From JADJEI01 sp035328465 (GTDB taxonomy: Bacteria; Bacteroidota; Ignavibacteria; Ignavibacteriales; Ignavibacteriaceae): a DNA stretch of 7,446 nt. Both the position numbers and the translations under genes were made by a program. The notes under the pieces are model-generated. The model did no database searches, had not been told where the DNA came from, and saw only the letters and a list, made by a program, of their open reading frames with translations. Of this stretch, positions 1 to 6,093 are shown piece by piece. The stretch covers positions 1-7,446 of the forward strand of contig DAOLIQ010000121.1 in NCBI GenBank assembly GCA_035328465.1, in the 5' to 3' direction. Every line of letters starts with the position of its first letter. Position 1 is the first letter of the stretch.

Positions 1-38
1 TTGACTTTAATATTGTCTATATATGCTTGAAATGACAT
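1..38 (-). CDS. DUF4287-like protein, first 12 codons only (runs off left edge)
   Basis: The minus strand from an ATG at 38 reads MSFQAYIDNIKV and is open to the window edge. This closely resembles the usual amino terminus of DUF4287 proteins (MSFQ-Y-DNI-K, normally continuing into KTGKTPEDF), a small family of unknown function. An AAGGA sequence lies 9 bases upstream of the ATG, a plausible ribosome binding site. The gene follows the repeat at 140-260 in the same direction as the other minus-strand genes, as the next unit in the series. Only 12 residues are visible, so the family call rests on recognising the opening sequence and could be wrong. Confidence 0.55.
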   Translation of the reverse strand, partial: MSFQAYIDNIKV

Positions 39-139
39 AATTATTAATCCTTAACTGACTTTAATTTATGATAGTAAATGTAAGAAATATTTAATATTTA
101 AAATATAACCAATGGGGGAAAAGTCTGTGATTTTATTTA

Positions 140-260
140 TGTAGCGTTTTGCGGCTACCCGAATGTTAGGAGCTTTATCACAAAACTTGAGCTGTAATAC
201 TAAGATTTGATTTATTGCAAAACTGTCTCCCCCTTTTTCATCGGGAAAACCCCGCCTACA
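140..260. repeat. attC-like imperfect palindrome, copy 1
   Basis: Outer box TGTAG (140-144) is complementary to CTACA (256-260). An inner stem pairs CCCGA-A-TG (158-165) with CATCGGG (239-245), with one extra A on the left arm. Between box and stem the left side has 13 bases and the right side 10, in which GCGG (151-154) can pair with CCGC (252-255). The central loop is about 73 bases. The left arm TAGCGTTTTGCGGCT is nearly identical to the left arm of the repeat at 3135-3262. The repeat lies between the end of the Reg_prop gene and the start of the DUF4287-like gene. No hairpin followed by a T-run is seen, so it is not an ordinary terminator. Confidence 0.6.
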
Positions 261-271
261 GCATATATGCT
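260..271. repeat. 12-bp perfect palindrome
   Basis: AGCATATATGCT is a perfect 12-bp palindrome, immediately beside the right end of the repeat at 140-260 and 54 bases past the stop codon of the Reg_prop gene. A small hairpin, AGAG-GATG-CTCT, follows at about 275-286. It may be an mRNA 3' structure or a protein-binding dyad; neither can be decided from sequence. Confidence 0.35.
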
Positions 272-324
272 TTTAGAGGATGCTCTTCTTATATCTGTAT
301 CTGTTTTTATTTCAATTCTGAGTT

Positions 325-1464
325 CTATTTAAACTCAAACTTCGCAAAGGTTTTCCCATTGAATTTACAAATACCATCTCCGTCTGTTCCAAACCAGAGT
401 TCACCATTTTTGTCTTTAAAAATTATATTTATAGCATTACTTGTCAGTCCGTCTTTTGTGGTATAATTAGTTAAGTTGTTGCCGTCATATTTCCAAACAC
501 CAGCATCAACTGTTCCCATCCAAAGGTTTCCAAAGTCGTCTTCGTTTATCGTGTAAATGCGAGCCAAAGTGCCTGGACCTGATTTACCCGAAACTTTAAA
601 TTCGTTATTGCTGAGTCCTTTTTCTTCAGTAAAATTAATTAAGGATTCTCCATCATAGCGGAATAGTCCTGAACCATTATTGCCGAACCAAAAATTACCT
701 TTCCTGTCTTCGAACAAACCGAGTACAGCTGAACCACCCAGCCCTTTTTCAGTAAACCAGGTAAAAGATTTCCCATCATAGCGACATACACCTTGAGCTT
801 GTGTGCCGAACCAGACATTCCCCTTTTTGTCTTTTAATATACTATAAACAGCATAGCGACTGAGATTATAGGGTGAGTTTTGCGAGTGCTTAGAGTCAAA
901 ACCGGCATTATCTAATGGCAAATAGACAAACGAATTACCGTTGTAGCGATAAACACCGCCACCAGCATAGAACCATAAATCGTTCGGTCCTATTTCCCAG
1001 TCTAGGTCAGCACTACCCCTTAATTGCAAATTTTCGTTATTTGTAAAAGTAGTGAAAGTTTGCCCATCAAATCTACTGACACCGAATACACCAGTTCCAA
1101 ACCAAATATTCCCAGATTTATCTTCTTGAATACTTTGAACTTGATTATTAGATAAACCGTCTTTCACAGTAAATTGAATCAACGTTTTACCATCATAACG
1201 ATAGACACCAGCGCCATTCGTGCCAATCCAATAGTTGCCATTTTTATCCTGAAAAATACTTCGTATGTTCTTATCAATTTCGGTTGTTATATTTTCATTG
1301 AAAATACTATTATTGAATTCCGCTTTTGGAACTGTTGTCTGTTCTGTCAAACTATAGTTTAAATTTTCAGGTTTTTTTTGTCCGTTGCAGGAAGTAAAAC
1401 ATATTGATATTAGTAAAAAAGAGCAAATTATCATTTGCTTAAAGATTTTCTTTGAATTAGTCAT
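325..1464 (-). CDS. Seven-bladed Reg_prop beta-propeller lipoprotein
   Basis: The 379-residue protein begins with a lipoprotein signal: basic MTNSKK, a hydrophobic stretch at about 10-23, then the lipobox FTSC with Cys26 as the lipidated residue. From about residue 67 to the end there are seven repeats of the two-component regulator propeller type (Reg_prop), each with a D-x-x-GN-x-W-x-GT core followed by G(V/L)-x-(R/K)(Y/F)-(D/N)G; the third is degenerate, with LWFYAGGGVYRY. Seven repeats are enough for one closed propeller. In Bacteroidota hybrid two-component sensors such repeats usually form two propellers followed by a Y_Y_Y domain, a membrane segment and a kinase. None of these is present, so this is a stand-alone, probably outer-membrane or periplasmic binding protein with unknown ligand. 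The start at 1464 places the signal peptide correctly; there is no clear Shine-Dalgarno sequence. Confidence 0.9.
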   Translation of the reverse strand: MTNSKKIFKQMIICSFLLISICFTSCNGQKKPENLNYSLTEQTTVPKAEFNNSIFNENITTEIDKNIRSIFQDKNGNYWIGTNGAGVYRYDGKTLIQFTVKDGLSNNQVQSIQEDKSGNIWFGTGVFGVSRFDGQTFTTFTNNENLQLRGSADLDWEIGPNDLWFYAGGGVYRYNGNSFVYLPLDNAGFDSKHSQNSPYNLSRYAVYSILKDKKGNVWFGTQAQGVCRYDGKSFTWFTEKGLGGSAVLGLFEDRKGNFWFGNNGSGLFRYDGESLINFTEEKGLSNNEFKVSGKSGPGTLARIYTINEDDFGNLWMGTVDAGVWKYDGNNLTNYTTKDGLTSNAINIIFKDKNGELWFGTDGDGICKFNGKTFAKFEFK

Positions 1465-1567
1465 TTTAGCTTATTTAATTGTCTGTTCATTATTTACACC
1501 GTCCCGATTTTTCATAGGAACCTCACCTGTTGCATATCTTATGTTCTGTACTCGTGCTGCTCTCAAC

Positions 1568-2161
1568 TTAAGCTAAGAAAGAACCTGTCTTGACTTTTCC
1601 AGCTCGCTTATAATTGGCAATAATCACTCCGGTTGGTGTAACCAAACTCTCTGTTAATGTCAAGGCTTTCGGAATAGTACCATTATCAAAAAACTTTTTT
1701 CCTTTACCAAGAGTCAATGGATAAATTTTGAGCCAGAGTTCATCCACTAAATCATTTTTTAGCAGCAGCTGAATAAGCTCACCACTACCATGAACTTGAA
1801 TGTCAGAACCTTTTGAACTTTTAAGCTTTTTGATATCTGACAAATTTTTTAGAAAAACTGAGTTTTTCCAATCAGACTTTTTCATTGTATTGGACACAAC
1901 GTATTTTGTAACATCGTTGATACCAGGCCATTCATTATTATGCTCCGGCCAGTAACCTGCAAAAATCTCAAATGTTTTTCTGCCCAGGAGAAGGTCGGCA
2001 GGTTTCATCTGTTTTTCCATGACCTTACCACCAACCTCGTCAAAATAAGGAACAACCCAACCGCCATATTTGAAACCGCCCGATGTATCTTCTTCAGGTC
2101 CACCGGGTGCCTGCATTACACCATCTAATGTAATAAATGACAAAACAATTATTTTTCTCAT
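1568..2161 (-). CDS. RibD C-terminal/dihydrofolate reductase family protein (copy 1)
   Basis: A 197-residue cytosolic protein of the RibD-C/DHFR-like fold. It opens with MRKIIVLSFITLDGVMQAPG, the typical first strand and substrate loop of the family. LLLGRKTFE lies at 57-65, HGSGELIQ, the nucleotide-binding turn, at 124-131, and VDELWLKIYPLTLGKGKKFF at 139-158. Relatives use NAD(P)H to reduce pterin-like or pyrimidine-like substrates, but most members of this stand-alone subfamily have no assigned substrate. A GTG two codons upstream (2167) is also in frame. ATG at 2161 is preferred because the family begins at MRK and AAAGGTGG lies just upstream as a ribosome binding site. It follows the PEP-mutase-like gene by 47 bases and may be co-transcribed with it. 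Confidence 0.9.
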   Translation of the reverse strand: MRKIIVLSFITLDGVMQAPGGPEEDTSGGFKYGGWVVPYFDEVGGKVMEKQMKPADLLLGRKTFEIFAGYWPEHNNEWPGINDVTKYVVSNTMKKSDWKNSVFLKNLSDIKKLKSSKGSDIQVHGSGELIQLLLKNDLVDELWLKIYPLTLGKGKKFFDNGTIPKALTLTESLVTPTGVIIANYKRAGKVKTGSFLA

Positions 2162-2208
2162 ATCCACCTTTCTCTTTTAGATCTTTATACTCACTCAAAA
2201 AAAATCAT

Positions 2209-3078
2209 TTACCTGTTCAGTCCTGTTGCCATTTTATAGGCCAATGCAGTATCGGGAAGAGGCATTAAGGTATCTAACAAAATATTGTACGTTCCTTTTT
2301 CAGAAAGTTCGTCGGCAACTTTTTTAATTAAAGCTAAGGTAGCTTTCATCAAACCCGAACCAAGACTTACTCTGGCAACACCCAAATCCTGCAGCTCACT
2401 TATAGATGGTGTTACTACTGCACCAATCGTAGGGTTCGCAAGAATATTAATTGGCGCATTAATTTCTTTTACCAATGTTGAAATTGTTTCTTTTTCCCAT
2501 ACAGGTTGTACGAATATGCAGTCGGCACCGGCTTCACGATATTTATTGCCACGCTTTATTGATTCAGATAATTTTTCGCGTGATGAACCCGACGAAGTAT
2601 AAAACGAATCCGTTCTTGCATTAATTACTAAATGAAAGCCGAGTGAATCTGATAATGCACGAATGGCGGATATTCTTTCACAAAATTCCATCTCGTCAAT
2701 TAGTACCGGATTTAAATCAATACTATCTTCAATGTTTACTCCAACAATTCCTGTTGCAATTATTTTTTTAACTGAAGCAGTTATTTCATTTAAATTATTT
2801 CCATATCCGGCTTCTATATCCACAGTTACCGGAACTCGTACTCCATTTACGATCCCCGTGACAGCTTCAATCATTTCTGACAATTGTATTACCTGGCAGT
2901 CAGGATAACCTAAAGTGGCAGCTATTCCCATACTTGTTGTTGCGATTGCTTTATAGCCGCTTGCTTCTATTAACTTAGAACTTCCGATGTCCCACGAGTT
3001 TAACAGAACCAGAATTTCTTTATCGTGATGATATTTCAGGAACAGTTCAGCTTTTTCTTTTTGAATACTTGAAACCAT
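2209..3078 (-). CDS. Isocitrate lyase/phosphoenolpyruvate mutase family protein
   Basis: A 289-residue TIM-barrel enzyme of the PEP mutase/isocitrate lyase superfamily (PEP_mutase type). Visible motifs in order: NSWD at 27-30, TTSMGIAATLGYPD at 47-60, the metal-binding strand VTVDIEAGYG at 84-93 (Asp87, Glu89), GVNIEDS at 113-119, and INARTD at 152-157, followed by GADCIFVQP at 184-192. The KKCG catalytic loop of true isocitrate lyase is not seen. The enzyme is therefore more likely a C-C or P-C bond lyase/mutase on a small 2-oxo acid or phosphonate; the substrate cannot be named. Mg2+ dependence is expected from the family. The start follows an AT-rich leader with no Shine-Dalgarno; TATATTTA (3104-3111 on the complement) resembles the Bacteroidota -7 box, but no convincing -33 TTTG is seen. 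Confidence 0.9.
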   Translation of the reverse strand: MVSSIQKEKAELFLKYHHDKEILVLLNSWDIGSSKLIEASGYKAIATTSMGIAATLGYPDCQVIQLSEMIEAVTGIVNGVRVPVTVDIEAGYGNNLNEITASVKKIIATGIVGVNIEDSIDLNPVLIDEMEFCERISAIRALSDSLGFHLVINARTDSFYTSSGSSREKLSESIKRGNKYREAGADCIFVQPVWEKETISTLVKEINAPINILANPTIGAVVTPSISELQDLGVARVSLGSGLMKATLALIKKVADELSEKGTYNILLDTLMPLPDTALAYKMATGLNR

Positions 3079-3134
3079 AATCTTGTTTTTTTATTGTTTT
3101 ATATAAATATATCTAACTTCTAATCGAATTGCCA

Positions 3135-3262
3135 CTAACGTTTTGCCGCTTTGCGATGGCGGGGGTTATTAGCACTAAACTTCATTCGGAGAACTGCACT
3201 TCCACATTGCAGAAATGTGTCTGCGAAGCATAGAACCCCCGCTATCGCAAACCCCTTGTTAG
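3135..3262. repeat. attC-like imperfect palindrome, copy 2 (best preserved)
   Basis: Outer box CTAAC (3135-3139) pairs with GTTAG (3258-3262). An 18-bp inner stem pairs TTTGCGATGGCGGGGGTT (3150-3167) with 3234-3251, with a single mismatch. The internal loop between box and stem is asymmetric, 10 bases left (3140-3149) and 6 right (3252-3257). The 66-base central loop contains a smaller hairpin, CACATT/AATGTG. In the gene direction (minus strand) the DUF1801 stop codon is followed after 14 bases by CTAAC, and the element ends in GTTAG before the PEP-mutase-like gene. Total length 128 bp is within the range of integron attC sites, but TGCTAAC and GTTAGTG do not fully fit the RYYYAAC/GTTRRRY consensus. 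Confidence 0.75.
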
Positions 3263-3276
3263 CAGTTCGTAGTTTT

Positions 3277-3696
3277 TCAGTGCTCAACACCATCTCGTAT
3301 TGCCGCTTCAAGTATATCAATGTTTATATCTTTCAGCGTTTTGAACTTGATGCAATACCCCGTTACACTTGCCTTGCCTATTGTTTTTCCGTAGGTTTCA
3401 GGCAAATACTTTTTGTCTTCAATGCCCATAATATAAACTGAAATTCCCGTTATGTTTGGACTGATGCCAATTTGATAAAACTCTTTGGTTTTTCCATCAG
3501 CATATTTAATGCTCTGAAGACCATACCCAATATTAGGGTTAGAAACAGTTTTACCATTATCGTCTTTGCCGTCTAAGAACCATAATTTACATTTTGGCAA
3601 TATTTTAAGTATGCGTTTGTGCAAAACTTGAATGTCCACACATTTTGCTTCAGGCAGAGCAGCAATATACTTTTTGATTTGTTCTTGTACGTTCAT
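3277..3696 (-). CDS. DUF1801 domain-containing protein
   Basis: A 139-residue small cytosolic protein matching the DUF1801 (YdhG-like) family across its full length. It has the helical start EQIKKYIAALPE, then PKCKLWFLDGKD at 54-65, NPNIGYG at 73-79, a YADGKTKEFYQIGISP strand pair, the VYIMGI strand, and the usual end, TLKDINIDILEAAIRDG. The family is structurally known but has no established biochemical activity; no signal peptide or membrane segment is seen. It starts 12 bases after the stop of the upstream RibD-C/DHFR-like gene, so the two probably form one transcript and one cassette-like unit. Its stop lies 14 bases from the CTAAC box of the repeat at 3135-3262. Confidence 0.88.
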   Translation of the reverse strand: MNVQEQIKKYIAALPEAKCVDIQVLHKRILKILPKCKLWFLDGKDDNGKTVSNPNIGYGLQSIKYADGKTKEFYQIGISPNITGISVYIMGIEDKKYLPETYGKTIGKASVTGYCIKFKTLKDINIDILEAAIRDGVEH

Positions 3697-3708
3697 TGCC
3701 CTGAGTTA

Positions 3709-4260
3709 TTAATTTTTTATCGGCTTGTAGTAAAACGTCACTGCACCACCACTAAAAGTTTTTGTCTTTAAGAGTTTAAGAATTGTCCTTTCATTTATCT
3801 GTTCAAATAAAGGCAAACCACTTCCTGCAATAACGGGGTGAACCATTAGTTGTAATTCATCAATTAATTTAAGTTTCATTAACTGTATAATTAAACTCCG
3901 ACTGCCAACAAAAATATCTTTACCTGATTGCTGTTTGAGTTCTGAAACTTCTTGGTCAATAGTTCGGTTTGCCAACTTTGCACTTTTCCAATCTACATTC
4001 TTAAGCGTTTGAGAAAAAACAATTTTAGGAACTCTGTCCATTACAATAGCAAAGTCGTCCATTGATTTTTCACCAGATGGATTTTCTGCCAGAGCTTTCC
4101 AAAATTCCATTAGTTGATAGGTTATTCTACCGTAAAGAACGGTGCCCGCATTACTCAACAAGTCAGCATAATGTTGATGTATTTCTTCATCTGGAATTAT
4201 TGCTGTATGGTCGCAAAATCCGTCAAGCGTCATATTGATTGCTGCTATTACTTTTCTCAT
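3709..4260 (-). CDS. RibD C-terminal/dihydrofolate reductase family protein (copy 2)
   Basis: A 183-residue RibD-C/DHFR-like protein, clearly of a different subfamily from the genes at 1568 and 4323. It opens MRKVIAAINMTLDGFCDH. VLYGRITYQLMEFW lies at 41-54, VFSQTLKNVDW at 81-91, the nucleotide-binding turn DIFVGSRSLIIQL at 115-127, and IDELQLMVHPVIAGSGLPLF at 133-152. The family fold predicts an NAD(P)H-dependent reductase; the substrate is unknown and no antifolate-resistance role can be claimed. It is directly upstream of the DUF1801 gene (12-base gap) and 62 bases downstream of the third RibD-C/DHFR-like gene. The start is preceded by AAAAAATTAAGT, without a Shine-Dalgarno, as is common in Bacteroidota. 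Confidence 0.9.
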   Translation of the reverse strand: MRKVIAAINMTLDGFCDHTAIIPDEEIHQHYADLLSNAGTVLYGRITYQLMEFWKALAENPSGEKSMDDFAIVMDRVPKIVFSQTLKNVDWKSAKLANRTIDQEVSELKQQSGKDIFVGSRSLIIQLMKLKLIDELQLMVHPVIAGSGLPLFEQINERTILKLLKTKTFSGGAVTFYYKPIKN

Positions 4261-4305
4261 ACTTAATTTTTTGTCGTTTGTCGAATCGATGTTATGTCAA
4301 TTTTT

Positions 4306-4310
4306 GTTAG
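4306..4310. repeat. Solitary GTTAG core in a gene junction
   Basis: GTTAG, within TTGTTAGCGG, lies in the 62-base gap between two RibD-C/DHFR-like genes. The stretch from GTTAGC to the upstream gene's stop codon (GTTAGCGGTAGTTGTTTTCA) resembles the equivalent stretch beside the repeat at 3135-3262 (GTTAGC, then GTAGTTTTTCA). No second arm or inner stem is visible, so this would be a half site or a deleted copy. A chance match of such a short motif is possible. Confidence 0.35.
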
Positions 4311-4322
4311 CGGTAGTTGTTT

Positions 4323-4943
4323 TCATTTCCTTGTCACTTTGTATCTTATGTGTGTTGTCAAGTCGGAAGGAATTACTTCTATAATTTGTATATCATAAAT
4401 ATCCTTGTCAATACTGTCAAATAGTCGGATACCGCTTCCTAAAAAAACAGGTGCAATGTGAATAAAAAATTCGTCCACAACTCCTGCATTAAGAAATTGC
4501 TGAATAGTATTCGCACCACCTTGTATTCTTATGTCCTTACCTTTGGCTGATTGTCTTGCTTTTTCCAATGCACTTTCTATCCCGTCGTTGATGAAGTAAA
4601 ATGTTGTTGTCCCTTTTTGAATCCAAGCCTCTCGCTTTTCGTGCGTCAATACAAAAACGTTAGCTTTGTATAAGTCCTCCGGCCAACTGACTTCACCCTC
4701 CTCAAACATACGTTTCCCCATAATGAATGCACCTGTTCTTGCAATTGTCTCTCTAATAAATTTTCCATCAGGTCCATCTTCATTACCGCCTTCCATTCCT
4801 AAGTATTCCCCAAAAGCTTTTTGTTTAAACATCCATTGATGAATTTTTCCTGATACACCGCCCATTGGGTTGTTTGGACTTCTGTTGTCACCTGCGAAAA
4901 AACCATCAAGCGATATTCCGCTGTCAAAGATAATTTTGCTCAT
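4323..4943 (-). CDS. RibD C-terminal/dihydrofolate reductase family protein (copy 3)
   Basis: A 206-residue RibD-C/DHFR-like protein of a third subfamily. It opens MSKIIFDSGISLDGFFAGDN, followed by an insertion containing EGGNEDGPDG at 51-60. GAFIMGKRMFEEGE lies at 71-84, VFVLTHEKRE at 96-105, the nucleotide-binding turn IRIQGGANTIQQF at 138-150, and VDEFFIHIAPVFLGSGIRLF at 156-175. The fold predicts a soluble NAD(P)H-dependent reductase of unassigned substrate. The stop codon is 12 bases from the GTTAG core at 4306-4310; upstream, a CTAAC/GTTAG-containing region (4994-5114) separates it from the beta-lactamase gene. The start follows an A/T-rich leader without a Shine-Dalgarno. Confidence 0.9.
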   Translation of the reverse strand: MSKIIFDSGISLDGFFAGDNRSPNNPMGGVSGKIHQWMFKQKAFGEYLGMEGGNEDGPDGKFIRETIARTGAFIMGKRMFEEGEVSWPEDLYKANVFVLTHEKREAWIQKGTTTFYFINDGIESALEKARQSAKGKDIRIQGGANTIQQFLNAGVVDEFFIHIAPVFLGSGIRLFDSIDKDIYDIQIIEVIPSDLTTHIRYKVTRK

Positions 4944-4993
4944 TTTTATTTATTTAATGTTCGTCAAAGTTAATTTTTGTCCATCGGCTGATT

Positions 4994-5114
4994 GTTAGAA
5001 CAGGTTCATTACACTTGCCGCTAACTTATTTAACCCACCCATAAACATGCACATATACAACAAATCTCTGCCGGCTTTGTGCCATAAATGGCTGCGTTTA
5101 TTTCTTGCGCTAAC
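4994..5114. repeat. Region with repeated CTAAC cores (possible composite site)
   Basis: TTGCCGCTAAC (5015-5025) and TTGCGCTAAC (5105-5114) are near-identical direct repeats about 90 bases apart, and GTTAG at 4994-4998 faces the first of them. Between the direct repeats lies a moderately GC-rich stretch with a small hairpin, GCCAT-AA-ATGGC (5081-5092). On the minus strand this interval holds a 28-codon open frame with four cysteines near its end (ICCICAC), starting inside one core (ATGTTAGCG) and ending just before the other; it is more likely a chance frame in a repeat than a gene. The layout may represent two adjacent recombination cores or an eroded palindromic element. Confidence 0.4.
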
Positions 5115-5130
5115 ATAAAAAATTAATATT

Positions 5131-5158
5131 ATAAATCATAAGTCATAAATCATAAAAT
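5131..5158. repeat. Imperfect 14-bp tandem repeat
   Basis: ATAAATCATAAGTC (5131-5144) is followed directly by ATAAATCATAAAAT (5145-5158); the first eleven bases are identical. It lies between the stop of the beta-lactamase gene and the CTAAC-rich region. It is probably a replication-slippage product in A/T-rich spacer DNA. Confidence 0.6.
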
Positions 5159-5201
5159 CGTCAGCCGCCTTACTGCCAAACCGATGATAGAAGAAATTCC
5201 C

Positions 5202-5957
5202 TTATTGTGCTTTGAATAAGTTAATTGTATAATCAAGTAATTTTTTGTCACCGTATTCTCCGTGTCCCGGAACAACAATTTTCACATCAGGATATTCCTG
5301 TTTAACTCTTTCTACTGTACTTGACCAATCTATAATATTAGCGTCGCCTAAATAACCTTTACCAGCATCTAACTCTTTTATTAAACACCCGCCAAACATT
5401 AAATTTTCACTCGGGTAATAGCCAACTACATTATCTTTTGTATGCCCTTCACCGAAAAATTTTACTGTAACAATTTTATCGCCAACTTTTAGAGTTAGTG
5501 TATCAGTAAAACCATTATTGGGAATAACTAAATTATTTTCTTTTGCGAGTTCAATTGTTTTTACATTTGCATAAGAAGGAATATGATCTTCTTCAAATGC
5601 TTTTAGTCCGCCTAAACAGTCATCGTGGAAATGAGTTGGAATAATAGCATTTATATTGCAATGAAGAGTTTCGTTTATCCATTTGATTAATTCTTTTGAA
5701 CTATTGTCGCTGGTTGGCGTGTCGAAAATAATCACTTTATTATTATCTCTCACAATTAGTCCGTTACAAGGTACGTTCCCAAAATCGTTAGTTTGTAAGA
5801 ATGAAGTATGCACAAAAGAATTTTCACTAATTTGGGTAATAACTAAATCATTGGATTTGTAAACCTCTTTAGATTTAAACGCGTCTAGTTTTTGAGAACC
5901 ACAATTTAAAACAATGACTGAACTAATAATCAATAGTGTTTTCATAAATAATTTCAT
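5202..5957 (-). CDS. Subclass B1 metallo-beta-lactamase, putative lipoprotein
   Basis: A 251-residue protein with every zinc ligand of subclass B1 in the expected order and spacing. The first site has HFHDD with His109 and His111 plus His172 in GEGHTKDN. The second site has Asp113, Cys191 in FGGCLIK and His232 in VPGHGEYG. Lys194 and Asn207 (in LGDAN) match the residues that bind the beta-lactam carboxylate and carbonyl. Length is normal for B1 enzymes. The family hydrolyses beta-lactams, usually including carbapenems, in the periplasm; this sequence was not tied to a named variant. The amino end is a signal peptide ending in VLNC (Cys19), suggesting lipid anchoring, though Asn before the Cys is not the commonest residue. 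The start at 5957 overlaps a truncated VOC gene by 35 bases in another frame; Met5 (5945) is an alternative. No Shine-Dalgarno is seen. Confidence 0.9.
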   Translation of the reverse strand: MKLFMKTLLIISSVIVLNCGSQKLDAFKSKEVYKSNDLVITQISENSFVHTSFLQTNDFGNVPCNGLIVRDNNKVIIFDTPTSDNSSKELIKWINETLHCNINAIIPTHFHDDCLGGLKAFEEDHIPSYANVKTIELAKENNLVIPNNGFTDTLTLKVGDKIVTVKFFGEGHTKDNVVGYYPSENLMFGGCLIKELDAGKGYLGDANIIDWSSTVERVKQEYPDVKIVVPGHGEYGDKKLLDYTINLFKAQ

Positions 5958-6057
5958 TTTGTTTTTTATTTGTTGTCTTTAGTCCCAAAAGTTCAGAATA
6001 AAATTTTTCCGTTTCGCCAAGTTCGTCAGTTTGTATTTCTATTTCTAAAATATTCAT
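5923..6057 (-). pseudogene. Truncated glyoxalase/VOC family gene (N-terminal fragment)
   Basis: The minus strand from ATG at 6057 encodes 44 residues and stops at a TAG (5923-5925). It opens MNILEIEIQTDELGETEKFY and continues SELLGLKTTNKKQNEI. This is the first beta strand and helix of the vicinal-oxygen-chelate fold, with the characteristic ETEKFYSELLGL helix. Full-length family members are about 110-140 residues. The recognisable part ends where the beta-lactamase gene begins (5957), so the last residues, YENTIDY, are read out of frame through beta-lactamase DNA. It looks like a VOC gene cut by insertion or deletion at this point. It may still serve as a translated leader for the beta-lactamase. 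Confidence 0.65.
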
Positions 6058-6093
6058 TATTCAAAATTTGCTTTGTTGTTCAATATACTTGCA

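Noticed and set aside
2..65. TGACTTTAAT at 2-11 and again at 56-65
   Set aside because: A ten-base match in very A/T-rich DNA is weak, and the first copy lies inside the DUF4287-like start; no tandem or operator pattern follows.
3135..3441. Open frames on both strands across the palindrome
   Set aside because: They read through the inverted repeat and antisense to the DUF1801 gene; palindromic DNA readily gives chance frames and no family is recognisable.
5150..5201. Possible intrinsic terminator after the beta-lactamase gene
   Set aside because: The GC-rich stretch near GCCGCC has no good stem and no T-run on the transcribed strand.
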